Positions 53,300-62,006 are shown, counted from the stretch's first letter. The stretch: 64,000 bases of DNA from CAIZWU01 sp942492905 (GCA_942492905.1 OW818657.1:6138001-6202000), one strand, 5' to 3'. Notes: generated from the sequence alone by a model not told the origin. Program-made: numbers and translations.

Positions 53300-54640
53300 A
53301 TGGACCCGCAGCCCGACCCCTCCTCCCGCCGCCCTGACTTTCCTTCGTTGAGGGAGGCGGTGCGTTATTGGTTCACCCTCGGTTGGATCAGCTTCGGCGG
53401 ACCGGCGGGGCAGATCGCCATCATGCACAAGGAACTGGTGGAGAAGCGGCGGTGGATTTCCGAAAGTCATTTCATGCACGCGCTGAATTTCTGCATGTTG
53501 CTGCCGGGGCCGGAGGCGCAGCAACTGGCCACCTACCTCGGCTGGCGGATGCACGGCTGGCGGGGCGGGGTGGCGGCGGGGGCTTTGTTTGTGCTGCCCT
53601 CGGTATTCATCCTCTTTGCCCTGAGCTGGCTCTACATGGCGGGCGGTCATCTGCCGTGGCTCGCGGCGATCTTTTATGGGCTGCTGCCTGCGGTGATCGC
53701 CGTGGTGGCGGAAGCCGTCCTCCGGATTGGCAAAAAGGCGCTGAAAAGCCCCGCCCTGTGGACGCTGGCGGCGTTGTCGTTTGTCGCCATATATCGTTAC
53801 CAGGTCTCCTTCGTCTTCATTATCCTGGCAGCGGCGCTGACCGGCTGGATCGGCCACCGGCTGGCGCCCGGGCAGTTCCCCGCTGGAAAAGGCCACGGAG
53901 ACAAGTCCGGGAATGATGACAGGGACTATCTGGCATTGCCGCCTTCCCCGCGCAGCACCTGGAAGCGCTCCGCCGGTGTCATCACACTGTGTCTTTTGTT
54001 ATGGTGGACGCCCATTCTGGCCTTGGGGGCCTGGCTGGGCTGGCAGAGCACGGGGTTTGCCCAGGGCGTGTTTTTCAGCAAGGCGGCGCTGGTCACCTTT
54101 GGCGGAGCCTATGCCGTGCTCCCTTACGTGGCCCAGCAGGCGGTGGAGAAATACGGCTGGCTGTCCCATCCGCAGATGATGAGCGGCCTGGGCCTGGCGG
54201 AAACCACGCCGGGACCGCTCATCATGGTGCTGCAATTTGTCGGGTTTGTCGGCGGCTGGCAGTTCCCCGGCTCCCTCAGTCCGCTGGCGGGGGCCACCGT
54301 GGGGGCGCTGATTACCACTTGGGCGACCTTCATCCCGTGCTTCCTCTTTGTGTTCCTCGGCGCTCCCCAGGTGGAGCGTCTGCGGGAGCAGCCCCGGCTG
54401 GGTGCCGCGCTGACAGCGATCACTGCCGCCGTGGTGGGAGTGATTCTGAACCTCGGGGTCAAATTCGCGGAACATGCTCTTTGGCCGTCCCCGTTTTTGA
54501 AATTCGATTGGTTCGTGGCGTCGGTGGCTTTGGCGGCATTTGTCGCCATGCAGAAGTTCAAAATCGGATTGATGCCAACCATCGGCGCGTGTGCCGTTTT
54601 AGGGTTGGTGTGGCGATTCTATGGCGCCTCTCCTTATTGA
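53300..54640 (+). CDS. chrA: Chromate efflux transporter ChrA
   Basis: A 446-residue long-chain CHR-family transporter exporting chromate. Each half has a CHR domain: FTLGWISFGGPAGQIAIMHK in the first and LVTFGGAYAVLPYVAQQAVE in the second, with the linked glycines and proline typical of the family (LPGPEAQQLATYLGW; GLAETTPGPLIMVLQFVGF). About ten membrane helices can be seen. It ends the chromate module; only decayed or phage-like genes follow. Confidence 0.95.
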   Translation: MDPQPDPSSRRPDFPSLREAVRYWFTLGWISFGGPAGQIAIMHKELVEKRRWISESHFMHALNFCMLLPGPEAQQLATYLGWRMHGWRGGVAAGALFVLPSVFILFALSWLYMAGGHLPWLAAIFYGLLPAVIAVVAEAVLRIGKKALKSPALWTLAALSFVAIYRYQVSFVFIILAAALTGWIGHRLAPGQFPAGKGHGDKSGNDDRDYLALPPSPRSTWKRSAGVITLCLLLWWTPILALGAWLGWQSTGFAQGVFFSKAALVTFGGAYAVLPYVAQQAVEKYGWLSHPQMMSGLGLAETTPGPLIMVLQFVGFVGGWQFPGSLSPLAGATVGALITTWATFIPCFLFVFLGAPQVERLREQPRLGAALTAITAAVVGVILNLGVKFAEHALWPSPFLKFDWFVASVALAAFVAMQKFKIGLMPTIGACAVLGLVWRFYGASPY

Positions 54641-54781
54641 TTCCTTGGTGGGGCAGGTTGTCCAATGTGATTCACCTTAGGGCGCCTCAGCAGCTGGAGG
54701 GGGGTGACTCTTGGGAAGATAGGCCGGTGGCTTATTCTCCGCCGAGGAGATGCCCCCAAGCGCAGACCTTCAGGCTGCATG

Positions 54782-55152
54782 TCACCAAACGTCCACCAGC
54801 GCATCAGAATCACGCGCCAGCTCTCTCCCTTCCGGCCAGACAAGTGCCACCGCCCACACGGCCGTCCGCGCCCGCATGAGATCCCCTGCGGCGCACTGGG
54901 CCAGTGCATGTGCCAAGTGAAATCGCCCGACAATATCCCGGTGCCGCGGCTTCAGTCGGACCAATTTGGCTGGCCAACTCAGTCCCCATTTCCCACCGCT
55001 CCCACCCTTGGCAGATCATGACTCGAACAGCACGCACCGCAGGCTTTCACCTGGTCGGGAAGAAGCAAGTTATCAAGAACTCCCCACGCATCCTCATAAA
55101 GCCCGAGGAACGCCAGGCCCTCCGCTTCATCGATGAGCCGCGCTGCTGTCAT
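54782..55152 (-). pseudogene. Frameshifted TPR-type gene remnant
   Basis: Three overlapping minus-strand frames together read like one short TPR protein: MTAARLIDEAEGLAFLGLYE (frame 1, from 55152), then RVMICQGWERWEMGTELASQ (frame 2), then RHRDIVGRFHLAHALAQCAA with an ending WPEGRELARDSDALVDVW (frame 3). Two frame changes (near 55030-55040 and 54960) would be needed to join them. The order matches a small TPR family I associate with Verrucomicrobia. It is likely a decayed gene. Confidence 0.55.
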
Positions 55153-55286
55153 GTTTCCACCGATATTGCTGCAGGAATCACACGTCCATGGCCCAGGCGA
55201 CCGGGGCAAGGGAAATGCCCCCAACTCCAGCGAAGGACTGGTCATGCTAAACCGGGCATTTCCCGTGAATTGAGGTAACATGGGAC

Positions 55287-55868
55287 ATGCGCCCATCACT
55301 CCTCTGCCGGGAACGTCTGGAACGGATTCAGCGAATTCTTGAGCGAGCCGCCAGGGAACCAGTTACCGTCCGGGAATTCACCAGAACATACGGCGTTGGG
55401 AAAAGGGAACTGGAGCAGGCCGCGGAGCTTGGCTGGGTAGAAATCATCATTATAAAGCCGCGCACCGGTCGCCCTTCGCCCGCCGTGAAACTCCGGGAAC
55501 ACAGCGAAACCCAGTCAGCGAAACTCCCCCCTCCCCGTAGATTCATTGAGAAGTTGATTAGCTGCCGACACTTCAATTTTGCCTTGGCGTCCACCTGTAA
55601 CGCCGTGAAGCGCGGCCACAGCTATTTCTTCCACACGCCGACCTACACGCAAGCCTACCTGAAGAGCTTCCCCAAGGCCCGGAAGCGCCATGCCGCCACC
55701 AGCAGCATGAGCCGGCTTTTGAAACACCCCGATGTAAAAGCCGCCCGCGCATGGTTCTATGCAAAAATAAATCAGGAAATCCCTCGCGAGGAATCCATGC
55801 CCCCAACCAGGCAAGCGATCCGCCGCCGCCTCTTTGAAGCTGGCAGCCGGTTTGCTTGGCGATGCTGA
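55287..55868 (+). CDS. Terminase-small-subunit-like protein
   Basis: A 193-residue basic protein. Residues about 5-55 look like a helix-turn-helix unit (RLERIQRILERAAREPVTVR and TYGVGKRELEQAAELGW). The C-terminal part, AYLKSFPKARKRHAATSSMS followed by RLLKHPDVKAARAWF, follows the pattern of phage terminase small subunits and recurs in the next, convergent gene. Function uncertain: DNA packaging recognition or a regulator. It lies in the element's right part. Confidence 0.55.
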   Translation: MRPSLLCRERLERIQRILERAAREPVTVREFTRTYGVGKRELEQAAELGWVEIIIIKPRTGRPSPAVKLREHSETQSAKLPPPRRFIEKLISCRHFNFALASTCNAVKRGHSYFFHTPTYTQAYLKSFPKARKRHAATSSMSRLLKHPDVKAARAWFYAKINQEIPREESMPPTRQAIRRRLFEAGSRFAWRC

Positions 55869-55942
55869 GAACCCCAAGAAGCAACCCGTGGGACTGTCGG
55901 GGTTTGTCGGGGTTTATTCCGTGGGAATTGAACCTTACCGAC

Positions 55943-56452
55943 TTACCTCCGGGAGGTTTTAGCGCCCGTGAGTTCAGCCAACAAACCGACGAGCCCCCCG
56001 GGAGCCTCGACTTTTTCCGGCTCATACCAGCCGGCCATTTTGATCAGCTTTTCCACGGCATCCAGCTTCGAGGGCATCCGGCAACGGTAAGAGGTGCCCC
56101 ACGTGCTGGTGGTCTCAGAGTACTCCTGGCAGAGCTCGTGCGATTCTTTGACCTCGCCGACGGGTGTTTGCATGATGGCCACCAAATAACGCGCAATCGT
56201 CTCCCGACGCACCCCGAGACGGTTCTCCAAGACCTTCGCAAATTCCCCCCGCAGCTCCCGAACCCTCAGCATAACCTTGGCATCAGCCATCAGTCGCGAG
56301 GCATTCGACATACAGGTTTCCGTGGTCGAACGTGACTCAGCGACGTGTTCGCGGTAGGCTTTGGCGGCAGAGGCCCCTTCAGCCACGGCTTCCGCAAAAG
56401 CCTCGTGTCTTGGATTGTCGAGAACTGGCACGAGGTCACGGTGGGTTACCAA
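55943..56452 (-). CDS. Terminase small subunit-like protein
   Basis: A 169-residue protein, with TTG as the likely start (MVTHRDLVPV); GTG at 56431 is an alternative. The N-terminal NPRHEAFAEAVAEGASAAKA and YREHVAESRSTTETCMSNAS then RLMADAKVMLRVRELR match the DNA-binding part of phage terminase small subunits. In phages this protein selects the DNA to be packaged. No large subunit, portal or capsid gene is nearby, so in this element it may be a remnant or serve helper-phage packaging. Confidence 0.6.
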   Translation of the reverse strand: MVTHRDLVPVLDNPRHEAFAEAVAEGASAAKAYREHVAESRSTTETCMSNASRLMADAKVMLRVRELRGEFAKVLENRLGVRRETIARYLVAIMQTPVGEVKESHELCQEYSETTSTWGTSYRCRMPSKLDAVEKLIKMAGWYEPEKVEAPGGLVGLLAELTGAKTSRR

Positions 56453-56640
56453 ATTCTAAATACTCAAGACGAATTCAGCGGCGGCCGGCCGGCTTTGCCC
56501 GTGTGGAACTTGCGCGGCAACCTTACTTCCATGAGTCCCGATTGATGGTAATCACCAGCCCGGGGTCTGTCGCCTCCCACACCAAGCGTACTTGATATTA
56601 CTATTGTGCTGCCCTGAGATTTGCCACTAGTCTGATCAAA

Positions 56641-57561
56641 ATGGCATCTGAGTCCCCACTAAGTTTTCCAATGGATCTGAAACAACTGCAATCCTATTTA
56701 AAGATTGGCAAGCTGCTGATAAAGGTCATTAGTCCCCTAAAAGAGAAGATCACGCACGCGATACACTGGGAAACGACACGCCAAATGCACCATGGCTGTA
56801 TCCATGCTATACGGCGATTCAGCACAGTTACCAGATCGCGTGGACCTGATCACTGGGACACCGAGCCAGTTACCGAAGGCATCAGAGAGTTGGCCTCCCA
56901 TCTTCTTCATGTTCCTAAGCAAAAGCTCCACGTTACTTTAAAGCTCATTGCACCAACAGGGGGCAACCCTGCCGACCTGACGGTTTCAACTTTAGGCCGG
57001 ACAGGCGCCTCAAGCCGGCCAGAAGATGCCGGGGATTCTGCTTTGAACCGGGTGGGCAACAACTCGGACTTCGCTTCGCTTCTTGGCTGTTCAGATGGCG
57101 TCACGGACTGGAAACGTGCATACAACGTTTTTCACTGTCCCAATCTAGAGAAAAGGCAGAAATATTGCTGTAGCCGAACGAACTTTCTGGATTTTTACCG
57201 AACTAGTCTGGTTTTCCCCCTTCGTGTTGAAGTTTTGAATTCCAATCAAACCGAGACGTTCGGGTTTGTTACTATCGATTCCATGTCAGCGAATATCTTT
57301 TCTCTGCCCGATATTTTTGATTTCGGCGGTGACAAGCTGGATGAATACGCTACAATCATCGACGCAAGTTGCTTGATTCACGCTATCGCCACAGTCGTAG
57401 ACACACTGGCCATGATCATGCGATCCGGTTGGGGCGCCAACAAGACAGCCCACCCCCGAAAAGTTTCCCGCCCAGCACTACCAGCCAATCCAACACCCAA
57501 TGTCACAACAAAACACATCAAGCAAAAGGCTCTCAGGCAACGCCGCACAGGGGGCGATTAA
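56641..57561 (+). CDS. Protein with GAF-like domain, unknown function
   Basis: A 306-residue protein, AT-richer than the element's other genes. The N-terminus has amphipathic helices; a beta-rich domain (about residues 95-255) includes KLHVTLKLIAP, NFLDFYRTSLVFPLRVEVLN and ETFGFVTIDSMSANIFSLPD, resembling GAF domains in signalling or defence proteins. A basic tail ends the protein. Composition and position beside the attachment site suggest recent gain. Its stop overlaps the start of a small ORF by 62 bp. I could not match it to a known defence system. Confidence 0.6.
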   Translation: MASESPLSFPMDLKQLQSYLKIGKLLIKVISPLKEKITHAIHWETTRQMHHGCIHAIRRFSTVTRSRGPDHWDTEPVTEGIRELASHLLHVPKQKLHVTLKLIAPTGGNPADLTVSTLGRTGASSRPEDAGDSALNRVGNNSDFASLLGCSDGVTDWKRAYNVFHCPNLEKRQKYCCSRTNFLDFYRTSLVFPLRVEVLNSNQTETFGFVTIDSMSANIFSLPDIFDFGGDKLDEYATIIDASCLIHAIATVVDTLAMIMRSGWGANKTAHPRKVSRPALPANPTPNVTTKHIKQKALRQRRTGGD

Positions 57562-57670
57562 GCGAAGTACAGTCGCGTCGCCCGTGCCAATGAATATTAT
57601 CAACTCGATGCAAAAGGCATACGGGACTACAAAGAGTAGCGCCAACGCCCCAGCAACAGAGCGACGATAA
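57500..57670 (+). CDS. Small overlapping ORF
   Basis: A 56-codon frame from ATG 57500 (MSQQNTSSKRLSGNAAQG ... ATERR), overlapping the GAF-like gene by 62 bp in another phase and ending 16 bp before a terminator. The product is short, polar and serine/threonine-rich. Its position between the upstream gene and the terminator fits a real small gene; coding status is uncertain. Confidence 0.35.
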   Translation: MSQQNTSSKRLSGNAAQGAIKRSTVASPVPMNIINSMQKAYGTTKSSANAPATERR

Positions 57671-57686
57671 GTCCTCTGAAAAAACC

Positions 57687-57724
57687 AAAACCCGCCTTTT
57701 CCGCAGTGATTTGGCGGGTTTTTT
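57687..57724. terminator. Intrinsic terminator, probably bidirectional
   Basis: AAAACCCGCC (57687-57696) pairs with GGCGGGTTTT (57713-57722) around a 16-base loop, with further T residues after it and A residues before it. It closes the last gene unit of the element. The 360 bp from here to the tRNA hold no supported gene. Confidence 0.9.
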
Positions 57725-58086
57725 GTGCCCAAATTTTCGGTTCCGGCCGTAGCTGAGGAGGATATGCCGGCTTGGTTGGTGGTGCCAACAGAGCCCCGCG
57801 GGCATGAAAACCGGTGATTTATGGTAAAGCGCCCCTCATAAAACCCGAACCTTTCCGTCAGTCCAGCCCCATGAATTCCACCGGGCCGGGGCGCCGCCGT
57901 TTGATGCCACCCCGGGAGACGGTGAACGTCTCTGGAAAGCGTATCAGAGTTCGCAAAGAGTTTTTAACGTACCACCATGCCAACGGAGGACAGAGGGCCT
58001 GCGGACGGCAGCGCACCAACCCAGACATGTTCTTAGATTCGTTCTTGGCTCTCTCGGACCGAATTGATAATCCCTTGAAAATCAAG

Positions 58087-58117
58087 GTGGTCGGGGCGGC
58101 CAGATTCGAACTGACGA
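58087..58117. repeat. Right attachment site (3' end of tRNA-Pro)
   Basis: The 31-bp copy matching 37519-37549. Read on the minus strand it covers the T-arm, the acceptor strand, the discriminator A and the encoded CCA of tRNA-Pro, plus one base. The tRNA stays intact at this boundary. Confidence 0.9.
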
Positions 58118-58164
58118 CTTCTTGCTCCCAAAGCAAGCGCTCTACCAAGCTGAGCTACGCCCCG
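58088..58164 (-). tRNA. tRNA-Pro(TGG)
   Basis: A complete cloverleaf on the minus strand: acceptor CGGGGCG / CGCCCCG, D-arm GCTC...GAGC, anticodon stem CTTGC / GCAAG with loop TTTGGGA (anticodon TGG), and T-arm GTCAG-TTCGAAT-CTGGC. Discriminator A and CCA are encoded. Its 3' end is the integration target of the 20.6 kb element. Confidence 0.97.
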
Positions 58165-58270
58165 TAATGCCAATTTGGCAGAGCGGCACCATGCCGCCCC
58201 AAAACGGGCACGCAACCGGAATTCCTGCTTCGTGAAAGATCGTTCCCCGGAAACCCGTCCCCGCTGGTCT

Positions 58271-59186
58271 ATGATCCACTTCCGATCCCTTGCTTTTTTC
58301 GTGTTCAGTCTGGTGCTGCCCGGCGTGTCTGCCTTGGCGCAGGAGAAATACCAGGAACCCGATTATCCGGCGCCACCCGAGGCGGAGCTCCTGCCCGGCG
58401 TGCCGGAAGGCACCATCCAACGCTTTACCTTTGCCAGCAAGGAAGGGGTCTTTCCCGGCACCATCCGCCGCTATTGGGTCTACGTGCCGAAGCAATATGA
58501 GGCCGCCAAACCGGCCGCGCTGATGGTTTTCCAGGACGGCCATTCCTACGTGGGACCGCAAAGGGCAATTCCGTTCGCCCACGGTGATGGACAACCTGAT
58601 TGCCAAGGGGGAAATGCCGGTGACCATCGGAGTCTTCATCAATCCGGGAGTTTTTGCCGATAGCCTGCCCGAAGGAGACGGCTGGAACCTGCCGAAGGGC
58701 CTGAGGAGCAACCGCTCGGTGGAATACGATACCCCTGGTCCAGCCTACGTGACTTTCCTCGAAAAGGAACTCCTGCCGGAAGTTTCAAAAACCTGGCAGA
58801 TCACCGCGGACCCAGACCAACGGGCCATCTGCGGGATCAGCAGCGGCGGCATCTGCGCCTTCACCGCGGCGTGGGAACGGCCGGATCTTTTCCGCAAGGT
58901 GATGAGCCACGTGGGCAGTTTCACGGATATCCGCGGCGGTTATATCTATCCGGCGCTGATCCGCAAAACGGAGCCGGTCAAACCCCTGCGGGTCTTCCTC
59001 CAGGACGGGGCGAAGGATCTCGACAACAAATTCGGTAACTGGCCGCTCGCCAACCAGCAGATGGCGAACAGCCTCGCCTTCAGGAAATACGATCACCAAT
59101 TCGTCTTCTCCCCGGACAGCGCCCACAGCGGGAAATTCGGCGGCTCGGTCCTGCCGGATTCCATGCGCTGGCTCTGGCGAAAATGA
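58271..59186 (+). pseudogene. Exported esterase gene split by a frameshift
   Basis: The first frame (MIHFRSLAFFVFSLVLPGVSALAQ, a signal peptide) codes the N-terminal part up to ALMVFQDGHSYVG; after that its codons turn meaningless. Another phase then continues as KGQFRSPTVMDNLIAKGEMP to the end at 59186, with the nucleophile elbow CGISSGGICAFT and a C-terminal FVFSPDSAHSGKFGG. Joined, they make an Esterase_D/enterochelin-esterase-like protein of about 300 residues. One base is lost or gained near 58555-58570. It may be a real pseudogene or a sequencing error. Confidence 0.8.
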
Positions 59187-59219
59187 GCCGGCGTGCGGCG
59201 CCCGCCTGACACTCCGGCT

Positions 59220-60041
59220 TCAGGCCTCAAAGACTTCGTGCAAATATGACAGGCTCAGGTCGGCGATGGTATCGGCGTCCGGGGTGTAATCGAAGACTTC
59301 CACGCTGACCCAGCGGTCATAACCGGTGGCCCGCAGGGCTTCGACAATGGGTTCATACAGCACCGTTCCCTGGCCAGGGCCCTTCAGGTTGGGGTCGTTG
59401 GCGTGGAAATGGACGGTGTCCGCCATGCTGGCCCGGATGATGTCAGGAATCGGCGTGGCTTCATCACTCATCGCTTTCACATCCAGATGCAGACGGCAGG
59501 CCGGATGATCCACCAGCCGCAGCAGCTTGATGGTTTCCTCCGCCGTGGTGAGGAAATTCGTTTCCTTCCGCGCCAGCGGCTCCATGGCCAGCGTGACCCC
59601 AAGCGGCCCGGCCGTTTCGGAAATGGTGCGCAGGACTTCAGCCGCGCGGGCGGCGGTCTCGTCCCAGGAAACGCCGTCTTCGAGATGGCGTTGTTTCGGA
59701 CTGCCCCAGACCATGATATTACCTCCCATCGCCGCGCACAGGCGGGCGAGGTGGCAGCCGAAAGCCGCGGTGCGGTCGCGCACGAATTTGTCGGCGGTGG
59801 TGAGGTGCATCCCCGGTGGTTGGACCAGCAGCCAGTGCAGGCCCACCACTTCCAGGCCATGCTTCCGGGTGACCTTGCCAATCTCTATCGCTTCGGCTTC
59901 GGTCAGGTCGGCGGGGTTCGGGTTCAGGGTGAAGGGAGCGATTTCCACCCCGTCGTAGCCGTGGGCGGCGATGTGCTCACAGACGAGATCATGCGTCCAC
60001 TCGGGACCCTGCCAGGTTTCGTTGCAGATGGAAAATTTCAT
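59220..60041 (-). CDS. Sugar phosphate isomerase/epimerase family protein
   Basis: A 273-residue TIM-barrel protein of the xylose-isomerase-like AP_endonuc_2 superfamily. Metal-binding acidic and His residues can be seen in GYDGVEIAPF, VGLHWLLV, LAMEPL, LHLDVKAM, VHFHAND and VSVEVFDYTPD. These proteins isomerise or epimerise sugars and related compounds in the cytoplasm; the substrate cannot be told. Its start lies 136 bp from hisG, to which it is divergent. Confidence 0.85.
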   Translation of the reverse strand: MKFSICNETWQGPEWTHDLVCEHIAAHGYDGVEIAPFTLNPNPADLTEAEAIEIGKVTRKHGLEVVGLHWLLVQPPGMHLTTADKFVRDRTAAFGCHLARLCAAMGGNIMVWGSPKQRHLEDGVSWDETAARAAEVLRTISETAGPLGVTLAMEPLARKETNFLTTAEETIKLLRLVDHPACRLHLDVKAMSDEATPIPDIIRASMADTVHFHANDPNLKGPGQGTVLYEPIVEALRATGYDRWVSVEVFDYTPDADTIADLSLSYLHEVFEA

Positions 60042-60177
60042 GGAGGAAATGGTAGGAAAACGTCAAACCATGGCGGCGGCACCGGTAGGGAGCAACCGCC
60101 GGGAAGCCTGGGGATTCCGGTTGCGTTCCGGCACCCGTCCGGGAGTTTCAAGGCCCCATTTTCCGCCCTTCCGACTT

Positions 60178-61062
60178 ATGCCAGACGCTCCCCGCCAACT
60201 CAAACTCGGCCTGCCCAGTGGCAGCCTGCAGGAACCGACCCTCGCCCTTCTCGCCCGCGCTGGCTTCAGCGTTTCCGGCGCGTCCCGCAGTTACCGCCCC
60301 GCCGTGGACGACCCGGAACTCGAAATCCGCCTGCTCCGCGCCCAGGAAATCGGCCGTTATGTGGACCATGGGTTCCTCGATGCCGGCATTACGGGCCGCG
60401 ACTGGATCATCGAAAATGACGCCAAGGTCGAATACATCTGCGAATTGCCCTACAGCCGGTCCACCCCCCGCCCGACCCGCTGGGTGCTCGTAGTGCCGGA
60501 GGATTCGCCTATCCAGACGGTGCACGACCTGCAGGGTAAACGCATCGCCGCCGAGGCGGTCGGCCTGACCAAACGCTATCTGGAATCCAAGGGCGTCCAG
60601 GCGGAAGTGGAGTTCTCCTGGGGTGCCACCGAGGTGAAAGTCCCGGAATTGGTCGACGCCATCGTGGATATCACCGAGACCGGTTCCAGCCTGCGTGCCA
60701 ACCGCCTCCGCATTGTGGATACCCTCCTGGAGAGTTACCCGCAATTCGTCGCCAGCCCCGCCGCCATGGCCGATCCCTGGAAGGCAGATAAAATTGCCCG
60801 CATCGCCATGCTCCTCAAAGGAGCGCTGGATGCCCGGGGCAAGGTCGGTCTGAAAATGAACCTTCCCAGCAACCGGGTCAAAGCGCTGGTCGAAGCCCTC
60901 CCCAGCCTGCGCCGCCCCACCATTTCCCCGCTCTATGACAGCGACTGGGTCAGCGTGGAAACCGTGATTGATGAATCCATCGTCCGGGAGATCATCCCGC
61001 AGCTCAAAGCGCTCGGAGCCGAGGGTATCATCGAGTATCCGCTGAACAAATTGGTGCATTGA
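60178..61062 (+). CDS. hisG: ATP phosphoribosyltransferase
   Basis: The first enzyme of histidine synthesis, joining ATP and PRPP. From ATG 60178 (MPDAPRQLKLGLPSGSLQ) it has 294 residues, the long HisG form: periplasmic-binding-like catalytic domains with LDAGITGRDWI and the PRPP loop VDAIVDITETGSSLRANRLR, plus the C-terminal regulatory domain (about residues 215-290), which should allow inhibition by histidine. No other his gene adjoins it; the only hisD in the window is in the nearby element. Confidence 0.95.
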   Translation: MPDAPRQLKLGLPSGSLQEPTLALLARAGFSVSGASRSYRPAVDDPELEIRLLRAQEIGRYVDHGFLDAGITGRDWIIENDAKVEYICELPYSRSTPRPTRWVLVVPEDSPIQTVHDLQGKRIAAEAVGLTKRYLESKGVQAEVEFSWGATEVKVPELVDAIVDITETGSSLRANRLRIVDTLLESYPQFVASPAAMADPWKADKIARIAMLLKGALDARGKVGLKMNLPSNRVKALVEALPSLRRPTISPLYDSDWVSVETVIDESIVREIIPQLKALGAEGIIEYPLNKLVH

Positions 61063-61157
61063 GCTCCGCCGGAATGATTTTCCGGAACCCTTTGCCTTCG
61101 CTGGCATTTCCATAAACTCCCGGTTATGCTGTGGACGCTCCCTTGACCGCTGAAATT

Positions 61158-62006
61158 ATGAACCGTGTTCGTTCCACTTTCCTTACTGCCATCCTCCTCG
61201 CTGGCGGGGCTCCTGTGCTGATTGCGCAAACTGAAAAACCCGCCACGCCCACGGCGGCGGTGCCCGTGGACAAGGGCGGCGGAGAGCTGGATCTTTCCAA
61301 ATTCCCCGGCCAGGTGATCGATGAAGTCATCGTCCCGGTGCCCAGCGAAATCTTCACGGTCCTCGACAAACTGGGCGACCCCGACTGGAAAGCGGAAGTC
61401 AGCACCACGCCCAAGCCCAGCTTCAGCGAGCGCACCGATGTCGCCCTGCTCCTGGGAGCCACCGTCGCGGATGGCTTTATCGCCGTGCAGGCCGAGGATA
61501 AAACGTCCGTCACCGACGTGGGCCGCAATGTCCTTAGCCTTGCCCAGGCCCTCGGGGTCAAGGACGATGTCATCCGGCATTGCCAGGCGATCGACGACGC
61601 CGCCAATGCCACCAAGTGGGACGTGGTCCGCCAGGAACTGGATGCCACCCAGGCCACCGTCCGTGCCAAGATGCAGCAGATGCACGACGGGGCCCTCGCC
61701 GAATGCATTTCGGTCGGCGGATGGTTGCGCGGCACCCAGGTGATCACCGCGGTGATCGGCAAACAATGGAGCGCTGAACGGGCGGAATTGCTTTACCAAC
61801 CAGACCTCGCGGAATACTTCAACGACGCCTTGGAAGAGATGCTGGTGAAGGCCAAAAACCCTGCCAAACTCAAGGACATCGCCGATGGCTTGTCCCGTGT
61901 GCGCGAACTGATGGACAACGGAGGCGGGGATATCACTTCCGCCGCTGTCACCGAGATGAATACCGTCACCGCGGGTCTGGTGAAAAAGATCATCACCAAG
62001 CCATGA
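61158..62006 (+). CDS. Exported protein of unknown function
   Basis: A 282-residue protein from ATG 61158 (MNRVRSTFLTAILLAGGAPVLIA signal peptide). The mature part is mostly helical with a conserved-looking pattern VGRNVLSLAQALGVKDDVI and ECISVGGWLRGTQVITAVIG. No domain recognised. Its stop overlaps the start of the next gene by 4 bp (ATGA), so the two are translationally coupled and probably act together in the envelope. Confidence 0.8.
   Translation: MNRVRSTFLTAILLAGGAPVLIAQTEKPATPTAAVPVDKGGGELDLSKFPGQVIDEVIVPVPSEIFTVLDKLGDPDWKAEVSTTPKPSFSERTDVALLLGATVADGFIAVQAEDKTSVTDVGRNVLSLAQALGVKDDVIRHCQAIDDAANATKWDVVRQELDATQATVRAKMQQMHDGALAECISVGGWLRGTQVITAVIGKQWSAERAELLYQPDLAEYFNDALEEMLVKAKNPAKLKDIADGLSRVRELMDNGGGDITSAAVTEMNTVTAGLVKKIITKP

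Larger units (their letters stand above)
37519..58117. mobile_element. Integrative element in tRNA-Pro(TGG) carrying metal and chromate resistance
   Basis: The 20.6 kb between the 31-bp direct repeats behaves as one inserted unit: tyrosine integrase at the left end, excisionase-like and RepA-like genes next, metal-resistance cargo in the middle, terminase-like genes and a novel gene at the right end, and the target tRNA intact at the right boundary. No conjugation genes, relaxase or phage structural genes are present, so it is probably a mobilisable or satellite-like island, not a self-transferring element. Confidence 0.88.

Noticed and set aside
57814..58167. 117-codon plus-strand frame ending inside the tRNA gene
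   Set aside because: It runs through the antisense of tRNA-Pro and has no protein-like pattern.
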